A stretch of 64,000 nucleotides of DNA, taken from an uncultured Pelagibacteraceae bacterium (GTDB lineage Bacteria > Pseudomonadota > Alphaproteobacteria > Pelagibacterales > Pelagibacteraceae). A program made the translations under genes and the position numbers. The notes beneath the pieces are model-generated. The model was given only the letters and a program-made list of their open reading frames with translations, had not been told where the DNA came from and did no database searches. Shown in pieces: positions 40,394 to 49,684 of this stretch (positions are counted from its first letter, which is position 1; each line of letters opens with the position of its first letter). Location of the stretch: contig CACLNT010000005.1 of NCBI GenBank assembly GCA_902608385.1, positions 30,938-94,937 of the forward strand. The letters run 5' to 3'.

Positions 40394-40924
40394 TTATCTC
40401 AATTGAGAAGATGAAATATTAACTTTTTTAAATTTAATAAACTTTAAGTTCTTTTGTTTTAATCGTTTATAGGTAATTGATTTTAAAGACTTTGCTTTAT
40501 AACCCTGTCTGTCAAAGACCAGAATATTACATTTTTGTGAAATCGATTTCCACTTGTGCCATCTATGGAATTGAATGAGATTATCAGCTCCCATTATAAA
40601 ATGAATATTTAATTTTTGGTTCTTTTTTTTTATATGGTTTATTAAATCAATTGTTTTATTAGATTTAATTTTATCTTCAAAAAATTTAATTTTTATAAAT
40701 TTATTTATACCAATAATTTTTTTTGCAAGTTTAATTCGAGTGATCAATTTTATTTTGCTTTTTTTTTTAAAAGGATTTTTTTTTGTTATTGCCCAGATAA
40801 TATAACTAAGTTTATATTTTTGTTTTGCTTGTTTTGAGATTTCCAAGTGACCTTTGTGTGCTGGATCAAAAGTTCCTCCTAATATACCAATTTTTTTATT
40901 TTTTTTTTTAAACAGTTTTTTCAA
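40394..40924 (-). CDS. nadD: nicotinate-nucleotide adenylyltransferase
   Basis: GILGGTFDPAHKGHLEIS, FIMGADNLIQFHRW, ISSSQLR. Confidence 0.92.
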   Translation of the reverse strand: MKKLFKKKNKKIGILGGTFDPAHKGHLEISKQAKQKYKLSYIIWAITKKNPFKKKSKIKLITRIKLAKKIIGINKFIKIKFFEDKIKSNKTIDLINHIKKKNQKLNIHFIMGADNLIQFHRWHKWKSISQKCNILVFDRQGYKAKSLKSITYKRLKQKNLKFIKFKKVNISSSQLR

Positions 40925-40927
40925 AAA

Positions 40928-42190
40928 TTATTTCCTTATTTGTCCCTTTCCTTCCAAAATATATTTATAAGTAGTAAGTTGATTAAGTCCAATTGGACCC
41001 CGTGGATGAAGTTTACCAGTTGATATACCAACTTCAGCGCCAAATCCAAATTCTCCACCGTCAGCAAATTGTGTTGAGGCATTATGAATTGCTATAGAAC
41101 TTTTAATGTTAGAAAGAAATTTTTTAGCAGTTTTTATATTTTTTGTTATTATTGAATCAGTATGAGAAGAACCATATTTATTTATATGATCAATAGCTTC
41201 AGTTACACCATGTACACTTTTTACAGAAATTGTGGGTGAAAGATATTCTGTATTCCAATCTTTTTCTTTTGCAATTTTCATTTTTTCAGAAATAAATTTT
41301 TTTATAGATTTATCTCCTATGATTTTACATCCCATTTTGATTAGTCGATCTAATATTGGTTTACAGTGTGTTTTTAGGCACATTTTATCTATTAATAAAG
41401 TTTCGGCAGCTCCACAAATACTAACATTTCTCATTTTTGAATTTTTTACAACTTTAATTGCTGTGGCTATATTTGCATCTTTGTCTACATAGACATGACA
41501 TAATCCTTCATAATGACCAATGATTGAAACTGAAGATTTTTTCAAAACTTTTTTGACTAAACCTTTGCCCCCTCTTGGTATTATTAAATCGATATAATTT
41601 TTCATACCAGACAAAAGATAATCAACATGAGCTCTATCTCTACTTTCAACAAATTGAATACAATTTTCATCACATTTTTTCTTTTTTAAAGCTTTTTTAA
41701 AAAGTTTAGCTAAAATTTTATTGGAATGAAATGCTTCTGAACCTCCACGTAAAATTACTACATTTCCACTTTTAAAACATAAAGCTGAAACATCAGACGT
41801 TACATTTGGTCTACTTTCATAAATTACACCAATTATGCCAATTGGTATTGATACTCTTTTTATAATTAAACCATTTGGTCTTTTCCAAGAAGATAAAGTT
41901 TTCCCAACAGGATCTTTAAATATTATGATTTTTTTTATTGAATTTCTAATTTGTTTAATTTTTTTACTATCTAATTTAAGTCTATCAATCATACTATTTT
42001 TAATATTTTTAGACTTTGCGTAAGATATGTCCTTTTTGTTTGCATTTAAAATTAATTTCTCATTTTTTTTTAAATATTGACTAAATTGCCTTAAAACAGA
42101 ATTTTTCTTATTTATACTTAAGGTAGATAAATTCAAGGAGGCAGTTTTTGCCTTTTCACCTATTTTTTTCATGTATAAATTTTTTTTCAT
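40928..42190 (-). CDS. proA: gamma-glutamyl phosphate reductase
   Basis: GVIYESRPNVTSDVSALCFKSGN, IPRGGKGL, FGFGAEVGISTGKLHPRGPIGL. Confidence 0.96.
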   Translation of the reverse strand: MKKNLYMKKIGEKAKTASLNLSTLSINKKNSVLRQFSQYLKKNEKLILNANKKDISYAKSKNIKNSMIDRLKLDSKKIKQIRNSIKKIIIFKDPVGKTLSSWKRPNGLIIKRVSIPIGIIGVIYESRPNVTSDVSALCFKSGNVVILRGGSEAFHSNKILAKLFKKALKKKKCDENCIQFVESRDRAHVDYLLSGMKNYIDLIIPRGGKGLVKKVLKKSSVSIIGHYEGLCHVYVDKDANIATAIKVVKNSKMRNVSICGAAETLLIDKMCLKTHCKPILDRLIKMGCKIIGDKSIKKFISEKMKIAKEKDWNTEYLSPTISVKSVHGVTEAIDHINKYGSSHTDSIITKNIKTAKKFLSNIKSSIAIHNASTQFADGGEFGFGAEVGISTGKLHPRGPIGLNQLTTYKYILEGKGQIRK

Positions 42191-42192
42191 TT

Positions 42193-43299
42193 CTAAACTT
42201 TTACCAAGTCATCCTTATGTATAATTTCTTCTCTACTAGAATATCCTAGTATATTTTTTATTTCGCTACTATGTGAGCCTTTTATTTTTTCTATTTCAAT
42301 TGATGAGAACGACGTTAAGCCCCTGGCACATTCAACATTGTCTTGATCTTTAACGAGAATATGATCTCCTTTTTCAAAGCTTCCGTTAATTTTTTTAACT
42401 CCAGCTGGTAATAAACTTTTTCCATTTCTGATTGCTTTTGTTGCTCCATAATCAATAATTACTTCACCTCTAGGAGCAACTGATCCAATTATCCACTGTT
42501 TTCTTGCATCAAGTTTAGAAATTTTTGGTAAAAACCAAGTACATTTTTGACTTTCATTTATTTTTTTTATTGGATTTTTGTTAACACCATTTGCGATTAC
42601 CATATAACATCCAGATAATTGGCAAATTTTTGCTGCATCAATTTTTGTTTTCATGCCTCCAGATCCATAAATATTTTCTGCTCTAGATGCATATTTTTTA
42701 ATATTTTCATCAATTTTTTCTACAATCTTAATTAATTTTGTTTTTTTGTTTTTTTTTGGATTATCAGTATAAAGTCCATCAACATCAGATAATAAAATTA
42801 AACAATCAGCACCAATTATTTGTGAAACTCTTGCCGCAAGTCTATCGTTGTCTCCATATTTTATTTCAGTTGTAGCAGTAGTGTCGTTTTCATTAACAAT
42901 TGGTACAATTCCCATGGTTAATAAATTATCAATGGTTCTTCTTGCATTAATTGATCTTCTTCTTTGTTCAGTATCATCTAAAGTTAAAAGAATTTGAGAT
43001 GTTTTTATTTTAAATTTTTTAAATACATTTTGGTATAAATTCATCAATTCTATTTGTCCTATAGATGCTACAGCTTGGCTTTTATCAAGTTTTAATTTTT
43101 TTTTATCTAAATTTAATTTTTTACAACCAAGTGCAATTGACCCAGAGCTAACTATAATTACATTTTTTTTGTTATTAAATAAATATTTTATATCTTTTGC
43201 AAATTCAGAAAGCCATTTTTTTCTTATATTTTTTTTATCATTTATTAATAATGAAGATCCAATTTTAATTACAATAGTTTTAAAATTTTTAAGATGCAT
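42193..43299 (-). CDS. proB: glutamate 5-kinase with PUA domain
   Basis: IKIGSSLL, IVSSGSIALGCKKL, NENDTTATTEIKYGDNDRLAARVSQI. Confidence 0.96.
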   Translation of the reverse strand: MHLKNFKTIVIKIGSSLLINDKKNIRKKWLSEFAKDIKYLFNNKKNVIIVSSGSIALGCKKLNLDKKKLKLDKSQAVASIGQIELMNLYQNVFKKFKIKTSQILLTLDDTEQRRRSINARRTIDNLLTMGIVPIVNENDTTATTEIKYGDNDRLAARVSQIIGADCLILLSDVDGLYTDNPKKNKKTKLIKIVEKIDENIKKYASRAENIYGSGGMKTKIDAAKICQLSGCYMVIANGVNKNPIKKINESQKCTWFLPKISKLDARKQWIIGSVAPRGEVIIDYGATKAIRNGKSLLPAGVKKINGSFEKGDHILVKDQDNVECARGLTSFSSIEIEKIKGSHSSEIKNILGYSSREEIIHKDDLVKV

Positions 43300-44272
43300 A
43301 TTTTATTAATTTTGATTTAATTTTTTCAATTGAAGTTTTGTCAAAAGTCGAAATTGTTAGTATTTTTTTTTTTATTTTTTTTGAAAATTTATTTTTTTTT
43401 TCATTTAATTTATTCTTATCTATCAAGTCAATTTTATTAAATACAACTAATTCATCTTTCTTTAATAGTTTTTTACTGTACTTCCCAAGTTCATTTCTTA
43501 CCTGTTTATATAAATTTTCTATGTTTTCTTCTGTAATATCAATTAAATGTATTAAAGTTTTGCATCTTTCTATGTGTTTTAAAAATTTAATTCCAAGACC
43601 AATTCCAATATGCGCTCCTTCTATTATACCTGGAATGTCTGCTAAAGTAATTTCTTTATCGTCATAAACTGCAACTCCAAGATTTGGATTTAAAGTTGTA
43701 AATTTGTAGTTTGCAATTTTTGGTGTTGCGCTTGTAATAGCAGCCAATAAACTTGATTTGCCTGCATTTGGTAATCCAATAATTCCAATATCAGCTATAG
43801 TTTTTAATTGTAACCAAATTACATATTCTTCTCCAGTCCTTCCTTTGGTAAATTTTCTTGGAGCTCTATTCGTAGAACTTTTAAATCTTGTGTTTCCAAG
43901 TCCACCCTTACCACCATTTGCTGCAACAAATTCTTCTTTTTCATTTTTAAAATCGTAAATCATAGTTTTGTTATCTTCTTCAAAAACTTGAGTGCCAATT
44001 GGAACTTTTAAAATTAAATTGTTACCACCCCTACCTGTTTGTTTTTTTCCAGAACCATCTCTGCCGCGTTCCGCTTTATGATGCTGTTGATATCTATAAT
44101 CAATTAATGTGTTTAAATTTCTTTCAGATTTTAAAATTATAGAGCCACCCTTACCACCATCACCACCATCAGGTCCGCCAAATTCAATGAATTTCTCTCT
44201 TCGAAAGCTTGGTGATCCATTTCCACCATCACCTGCTTTAACATAAATTTTTACTTGATCTAGAAATTTCAT
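43289..44272 (-). CDS. obgE: GTPase ObgE/CgtA
   Basis: GDGGNGSPSFRREKF...GGPDGGDGGKGGS, GLPNAGKSSLL, ADIPGIIEGAH. Confidence 0.97.
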   Translation of the reverse strand: MKFLDQVKIYVKAGDGGNGSPSFRREKFIEFGGPDGGDGGKGGSIILKSERNLNTLIDYRYQQHHKAERGRDGSGKKQTGRGGNNLILKVPIGTQVFEEDNKTMIYDFKNEKEEFVAANGGKGGLGNTRFKSSTNRAPRKFTKGRTGEEYVIWLQLKTIADIGIIGLPNAGKSSLLAAITSATPKIANYKFTTLNPNLGVAVYDDKEITLADIPGIIEGAHIGIGLGIKFLKHIERCKTLIHLIDITEENIENLYKQVRNELGKYSKKLLKKDELVVFNKIDLIDKNKLNEKKNKFSKKIKKKILTISTFDKTSIEKIKSKLIKYAS

Positions 44273-44304
44273 AATACAACTCTCAATTTTTTAAGTTGTA
44301 CTGA

Positions 44305-44559
44305 TTAATTGGGTTTTACTGAAACGTAAGTTCTATCTGACTTAGTTTTTTTAAACTCAACTTTCCCTTTTACTAATGAAAAAATTGAGTGATCTTTCGC
44401 AATTCCTACATGTTTGCCAGGAAAAATTTTTGTTCCCCTTTGTCTTATAATAATATTACCAGGAATTACGAATTGACCACCGTATTTCTTGACGCCAAGT
44501 CTTCGACCCGCGCTATCACGTCCATTTCTAGATGATCCACCTGCTTTTTTTGTTGCCAT
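44305..44559 (-). CDS. rpmA: 50S ribosomal protein L27
   Basis: [29 protein letters not shown]. Confidence 0.98.
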   Translation of the reverse strand: MATKKAGGSSRNGRDSAGRRLGVKKYGGQFVIPGNIIIRQRGTKIFPGKHVGIAKDHSIFSLVKGKVEFKKTKSDRTYVSVKPN

Positions 44560-44572
44560 AATCTATATAATT

Positions 44573-44977
44573 TTATTTATCTTTATTTTGCACTTCTTTT
44601 TTTATCGTTTTTTTAGTTGGAACTGAATTTTTTTTAGCTTCTGAAATTACAGAACCATCTTTAGAAAAAATTTTACTGATTTTTATTAAAGAATATTGTT
44701 GTCTATGTCCATTTTTTCTTCTTGAATTTTTTCTTCTTCTTTTTTTAAAAATTAATATTGTTCTATTTTTTCCATTTTTAATTAATTCTGCTTCAACTTT
44801 TGCACCATCTAAAAATGGAGTGCCAACTTCAATTTTTTTATCGTCTCCATAAGCAAGAATCTCTTTAAATTCTATTTTACTATCAGATTTTGAGTTTTCT
44901 AATTTCTCAATTTTTAAAATTTCGCTAGCTTTTACTTTGTATTGCTTGCCACCTGTCTGTATTACTGCATATGTCAT
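44573..44977 (-). CDS. rplU: 50S ribosomal protein L21
   Basis: MTYAVIQTGGKQYKVKASEILKIEKL, KKRRRKNSRRKNGHRQQY. Confidence 0.97.
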   Translation of the reverse strand: MTYAVIQTGGKQYKVKASEILKIEKLENSKSDSKIEFKEILAYGDDKKIEVGTPFLDGAKVEAELIKNGKNRTILIFKKRRRKNSRRKNGHRQQYSLIKISKIFSKDGSVISEAKKNSVPTKKTIKKEVQNKDK

Positions 44978-45041
44978 TGTTTAACCTAAATTTTATAATC
45001 AGCAATATAGTTCGGGGCTTATTATAGTCAAGCCGAATAAA

Positions 45042-45803
45042 TTAAAAATTGTCCTTTAAATCTCTTAATTTTGAAAAGGTTTCTAAGGAATTGTTATTAT
45101 TAAAATTTAATTTGCTTTGAATACCAGGATTGTCCGATCTTAAAAAAATATTACATTCTAATTCATCTTTAATAGTTGATGGAATTGTTGGTAAATTATT
45201 TTCAAGATTTTTTTTAATATTGATTATTTTATTTTTTAAATTTTTATTATCCGGATCATATTTTATGCAGAATTTTGAATTTTGCAGAGTATATTCATGT
45301 CCACAAAAAACTTTGGTGTCTAAAGGCAAACTTTTAAAAAAATTTAGCGACTTGTGCATTTGTAAATAAGTTCCTTCAAAAATTTTTCCACATCCCAGTG
45401 AGAACAAAGCATCTCCGGTAAAAATATTTTTTTCATTAAAAAAATGAAAACATATATGCCCAAGAGTATGCCCTGGTATATGTATTATTTTTGCCTTAAA
45501 GTTGCTTTCTGACCAAATATCTCCGTTTTTAATTGCTATATCAATATCTGGAATTCTTTTAGCATCATCAATGTATCCAATCACTTTTGCATTGTATTTC
45601 TTTTTTAATTGACTATTTCCACCTACATGATCGTAATGGTGGTGGGTGTTTAAAATAAAGGATAGTTGAATATTTTTATTGTCTAAATAATTTATTATTG
45701 GTTGAGCCTCACTAGGATCAACAACACAAGCATTCTTATTCTTTTCATCAATAATTAAATATGAATAATTATCTTTTAAACAAGGAATAATTTCAATTTT
45801 CAT
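45042..45803 (-). CDS. gloB: hydroxyacylglutathione hydrolase (glyoxalase II)
   Basis: THHHYDHVGGN, IPGHTLGHICFH, FTGDALFSLGCGK, CGHEYT. Confidence 0.93.
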   Translation of the reverse strand: MKIEIIPCLKDNYSYLIIDEKNKNACVVDPSEAQPIINYLDNKNIQLSFILNTHHHYDHVGGNSQLKKKYNAKVIGYIDDAKRIPDIDIAIKNGDIWSESNFKAKIIHIPGHTLGHICFHFFNEKNIFTGDALFSLGCGKIFEGTYLQMHKSLNFFKSLPLDTKVFCGHEYTLQNSKFCIKYDPDNKNLKNKIINIKKNLENNLPTIPSTIKDELECNIFLRSDNPGIQSKLNFNNNNSLETFSKLRDLKDNF

Positions 45804-46422
45804 TTTCGATTAGAAAAATTCCCACTTCTGAAGAAAGATTTTTTAAATTAAGATTCATTTTATTAATATTAGAAGTTTTTTGTTCATGTAATGCAATTGA
45901 CTTATATAGTTTAATATTCTTTTTTGAACAAAAATTAAAAAAATCTTTTATTGTGCACATATGCAGGTTTGGAGTATTATACCATTCATCAGGTAAATCT
46001 TTTGTTATTGGCATTGTTCCTTTAAAAAGCAGATGTGATCTAACCTTCCAATATCCAAAATTAGGAATAGTCACTATAGCTTTATTTGCCACTTTTAAAA
46101 GATCATTTATTACTTTTTCTGGATTGTAAAATGCTTGTAGTGTTTGACTTAAAATGACGTAATCAAAAGATGAATTAGGAAACTGCTGTAAATCTTTTTC
46201 TGCATTACCTTCGATAACAGTCAATCCTTTTCCAATGCAAACTTGAACATTATTTTTGGATATTTCTAATCCTCTAGTATCAATATTTTTATTGTCTTTT
46301 AAATATTTCATTAAAATACCATCTCCACAACCAACATCAAGAACTCTTGTATTGTTTTCTATTAATTGTGCAATTATTTTGAATTCTTTTTTCATATATA
46401 TTTTAGTAATTTGCCTCAACAA
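45793..46422 (-). CDS. metW: MetW methyltransferase-like protein
   Basis: VLDVGCGDGILMKYL, IPNFGYWKVRSHLLFKGTMPIT; overlaps metX end. Confidence 0.93.
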   Translation of the reverse strand: MLRQITKIYMKKEFKIIAQLIENNTRVLDVGCGDGILMKYLKDNKNIDTRGLEISKNNVQVCIGKGLTVIEGNAEKDLQQFPNSSFDYVILSQTLQAFYNPEKVINDLLKVANKAIVTIPNFGYWKVRSHLLFKGTMPITKDLPDEWYNTPNLHMCTIKDFFNFCSKKNIKLYKSIALHEQKTSNINKMNLNLKNLSSEVGIFLIENEN

Positions 46423-47512
46423 AATTTTTTATTGATTTTAAAAAATCAGGTATATCTAATAGAAAAGAATCGTGCCCTTTATCACTATTTATTTCTATAA
46501 AACCAACATCTGCTCCAGAGGCATTTAGAGCAATAAGAATTTCTTTATTTTCAGATGTAGGATAAAGCCAGTCTGATGTAAAAGAAATTATAAAAAATTT
46601 TGTTTTACTTTCTTTAAAAGCATTAGAAAGATTTCCATTATATTCTTTTATTAAATCAAAATAGTCCATCGCTCTTGTTATATAAAGATAGCTGTTAGCA
46701 TCAAATCGATCTACAAAAACTGAACCTTGGTGTCTTAGATAACTTTCAATTTGAAAATCAGCATCAAAACTAAATTTTAAATTATCTCTTTCTTGAAGTT
46801 TTCTACCAAATTTTTCTTCTAAGCCTTTTTTTGAAAGATAAGTAATATGTGCTGCCATTCTTGCAACAGCCAAACCTTTGGTTGGCGATGAATTTGTATT
46901 AAAATAATTTCCTTTATTCCAGTTTTGGTCTGCCATGATCGCCTGTCTACCTAATTCATTAAGTGCAATATTCTGGGCAGAATGGCTAGCCGAGCAAGCA
47001 ATTGGTATAGCAGTTTTAGATTTATTTGGATAGTTAGCAACAAATTGTAAAACCTGCATACCTCCCATGGATCCACCTGTTACACAAAATAATTTTTCAA
47101 TTTTAAAAAACTCTAATAAATTATATTGGGCATTTACCATGTCGTTAATTGTGATAACTGGAAAATTTGTATCAAGTCTTTTACCAGTTGTTGGCTCAAC
47201 ATTGCTAGGTCCATATGACCCCATGCATCCACCAATTACATTTGCACATATTACAAAAAATTTATTTGTATCTATTGATTTATTTGGCCCAACTAAATGT
47301 GACCACCACCCACTTTTATTTGTTATAGGATTAATGCCGCTTACAAATTGATCTCCCGATAAAGCGTGAAAAGCTAAAATTGCATTATCTTTTTTTTCAT
47401 TTAACTTGCCATAAGTTTCATATGCAAGAGGATAATTATTTATAGTCTTTCCACAATCTAAAGTAAGTGGTTTTTTTATAATTATTTTTTTAATATTTTT
47501 TTTAGTATTCAT
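46403..47512 (-). CDS. metX: homoserine O-acetyltransferase
   Basis: YETYGKLNEKKDNAILAFHALSGDQ, VTGGSMGGMQVLQF, GHDSFLL. Confidence 0.95.
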   Translation of the reverse strand: MNTKKNIKKIIIKKPLTLDCGKTINNYPLAYETYGKLNEKKDNAILAFHALSGDQFVSGINPITNKSGWWSHLVGPNKSIDTNKFFVICANVIGGCMGSYGPSNVEPTTGKRLDTNFPVITINDMVNAQYNLLEFFKIEKLFCVTGGSMGGMQVLQFVANYPNKSKTAIPIACSASHSAQNIALNELGRQAIMADQNWNKGNYFNTNSSPTKGLAVARMAAHITYLSKKGLEEKFGRKLQERDNLKFSFDADFQIESYLRHQGSVFVDRFDANSYLYITRAMDYFDLIKEYNGNLSNAFKESKTKFFIISFTSDWLYPTSENKEILIALNASGADVGFIEINSDKGHDSFLLDIPDFLKSIKNFVEANY

Positions 47513-47544
47513 AATATTGCACCAAAAATGAATTGTGAGAAAAA

Positions 47545-47602
47545 AACTTATTTAGCGGTTTTTTTTAAGCGCTCGCAATTCAGATAAATCAGCGCACTTT
47601 TT
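47545..47602 (-). promoter_or_regulatory. SAM-II-like riboswitch upstream of metX-metW
   Basis: Minus-strand RNA AGUGCGCUGAUUUAUCUGAAUUGCGAGCGCUUAAAAAAAACCGCUAAAUAAG matches the remembered SAM-II pattern GCGCUGAUUUA-N-UUGCaaGCGC-N-GCUAAA, and lies upstream of a SAM-II-associated gene. Confidence 0.85.
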
Positions 47603-47708
47603 TGTACTAAATGAGATTCTATATGTCAATTTTTTTATAATTTTTATTAATTCTGTGCAAAAGTAGATTAATTTATTTATAAAGATAGGTATAAATTAAC
47701 AATAAATA

Positions 47709-48788
47709 ATGACATTGCCAAAATTTAGAAAAATTAATATTCGCTCTTATAAGCCTGGAAAATCAAGATTATCCAGAATTAAAAAAATTGTAAAATTATC
47801 TGCAAATGAGTCTGCCTTAGGTGTAAGCCCTAAAGTTAAGAAGGAAATTAATAATAAAATTAATTTTTCTAAGTATCCTGACAACAAGTCAGAAAATTTA
47901 AGACTAACCATTTCAAAAAATTTTAAATGTAAATTTGAAAAAATTATTTGTGGGGCTGGTTCAGATGAAATTATTCAAATTATTTGCCAATTATTTTTGA
48001 AACCGGGAGATGAAGTAATTGTTCCTCAATACAGTTTTTTAATGTACAGAATTTACTCAAAAATAAATGGTGCTAATGTAATATATGCAAAAGAAAATAA
48101 TTATAAAATATCTGTTTCAGAAATAATAAAAAAAGTATCCCAAAAAACAAAAATTGTTTTTTTAGCAAATCCAAACAATCCAACGGGCACTTATTTGAAA
48201 AAAAACGAATTAATACAATTAAGAAAAAAACTTAGAAGAAATATCTTGTTGGTTGTTGATGATGCTTACGATGAATATATTCAAAAAAAAGATTACGCAT
48301 CAGGGTTAAAGCTTTTTAATAAAAGTAAGAACGTTATTATACTTAGAACTTTTTCTAAAATATATGGACTTGCAGCATTAAGAATAGGGTGGGGCTATGG
48401 ACCAAAAAAAATTATTGATGCTATGAATATTATTAAACCTCCATTTAATGTCAATATGGCTGCTCAATTAGGAGCGATCGCATCTTTGAATGATAAAAGC
48501 TTTATTAAAAAATCGATCAAACATAATATTGTGTGGGCTAATAAAATTAAAAAATTATTAAATAAATTTAAAATAATAACAAATGATGTTAATACTAATT
48601 TTTTTTTACTAAACTTTAATAAGTGTAGATATTCTGCAAATTATATTCAAAAAAAATTAGAAAATAATGGAATTATTTTAAGATCTATGAAAACTTATAA
48701 AATTAAAAATGCACTGCGATTAACAATTGGCAGTAATACTGATAATAACAAACTTATAAGTATTCTTAATAAAATTTTTAAAATATGA
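47709..48788 (+). CDS. hisC: histidinol-phosphate/aromatic aminotransferase
   Basis: KLSANESALGVSPK, NPNNPTGTYLKK, RTFSKIYGLAALRIGWGYG. Confidence 0.93.
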   Translation: MTLPKFRKINIRSYKPGKSRLSRIKKIVKLSANESALGVSPKVKKEINNKINFSKYPDNKSENLRLTISKNFKCKFEKIICGAGSDEIIQIICQLFLKPGDEVIVPQYSFLMYRIYSKINGANVIYAKENNYKISVSEIIKKVSQKTKIVFLANPNNPTGTYLKKNELIQLRKKLRRNILLVVDDAYDEYIQKKDYASGLKLFNKSKNVIILRTFSKIYGLAALRIGWGYGPKKIIDAMNIIKPPFNVNMAAQLGAIASLNDKSFIKKSIKHNIVWANKIKKLLNKFKIITNDVNTNFFLLNFNKCRYSANYIQKKLENNGIILRSMKTYKIKNALRLTIGSNTDNNKLISILNKIFKI

Positions 48789-49684
48789 TGAAAAATATTC
48801 TTATAATAGGGTGTGGATTAATTGGCTCCTCAGTTTTAAGAGCAGTATGTTCTAAAAAAATATCAAAAAATATTTATATTTATGAAAAATCAAAAAAAAA
48901 TATCTTAATAATTAAAAAATTAAGAATCAGATGCAATATAATAAATAATTTTAAAAAAATTAATATAAATTTTGATTTAGTAATTTTTTGTACTCCAATG
49001 AGTCAATATTCAAAAAATATTTCAAGAATAAATAAATTTCTTACAAATAAAACAATTGTAACCGATGTTGGTTCAACTAAAGAATTAAGCTCAAAAAATG
49101 TTAAGAAAAAATTAAAAAGAAATATAACATGGATACCTTCTCATCCAATATCAGGATCTGAAGTAAGTGGAGCGATACATGGAGATAAAAATTTATTTAA
49201 AAATAAATGGTGTGTTTTAATTAAAGAAAAAAATATTAGAAAAATGCATTTATCTAAACTTAAATTGTTTTGGAAAAAATTAGGTGCCAAAGTTGTTATG
49301 ATGAATGCAAAAGAACATGATATTATTTTTTCAATAACAAGCCATTTACCTCACTTAATTGCTTACAATTTGGTTAAAACAGCAACTGAGTTTGAAAAAA
49401 GAAAAAAATTGAATTTAATTCAATATAGCGCCGGTGGTTTGCGTGATTTTTCACGTATAGCGGCTAGCAATGAAATAATGTGGCGAGATATTTTTTTTAG
49501 TAATCAAAAAAATATTATTTCTGCCATAAGTTTGTTCATTAAAAATCTTAATTTATTTAAAAATGATATTAAGTTAAAAAATAATAATAAAATGATTAAA
49601 AAACTAATTAATACTAAAAAAGTTAGAAAAAAAATAATTAAATTAAGACAAGATATAAATAAACCTGATTTTGGAAGGTTCTGA
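48785..49684 (+). CDS. tyrA: prephenate dehydrogenase
   Basis: IIGCGLIGSSVLRA, TDVGSTKEL, PSHPISGSEVSG. Confidence 0.92.
   Translation: MMKNILIIGCGLIGSSVLRAVCSKKISKNIYIYEKSKKNILIIKKLRIRCNIINNFKKININFDLVIFCTPMSQYSKNISRINKFLTNKTIVTDVGSTKELSSKNVKKKLKRNITWIPSHPISGSEVSGAIHGDKNLFKNKWCVLIKEKNIRKMHLSKLKLFWKKLGAKVVMMNAKEHDIIFSITSHLPHLIAYNLVKTATEFEKRKKLNLIQYSAGGLRDFSRIAASNEIMWRDIFFSNQKNIISAISLFIKNLNLFKNDIKLKNNNKMIKKLINTKKVRKKIIKLRQDINKPDFGRF

Noticed and set aside
40394-40924. Truncated nadD
   Set aside because: Short (176 aa) but retains the nucleotide-binding GGTFDPAHKGH and terminal ISSSQLR motifs; C-terminal trimming looks natural.
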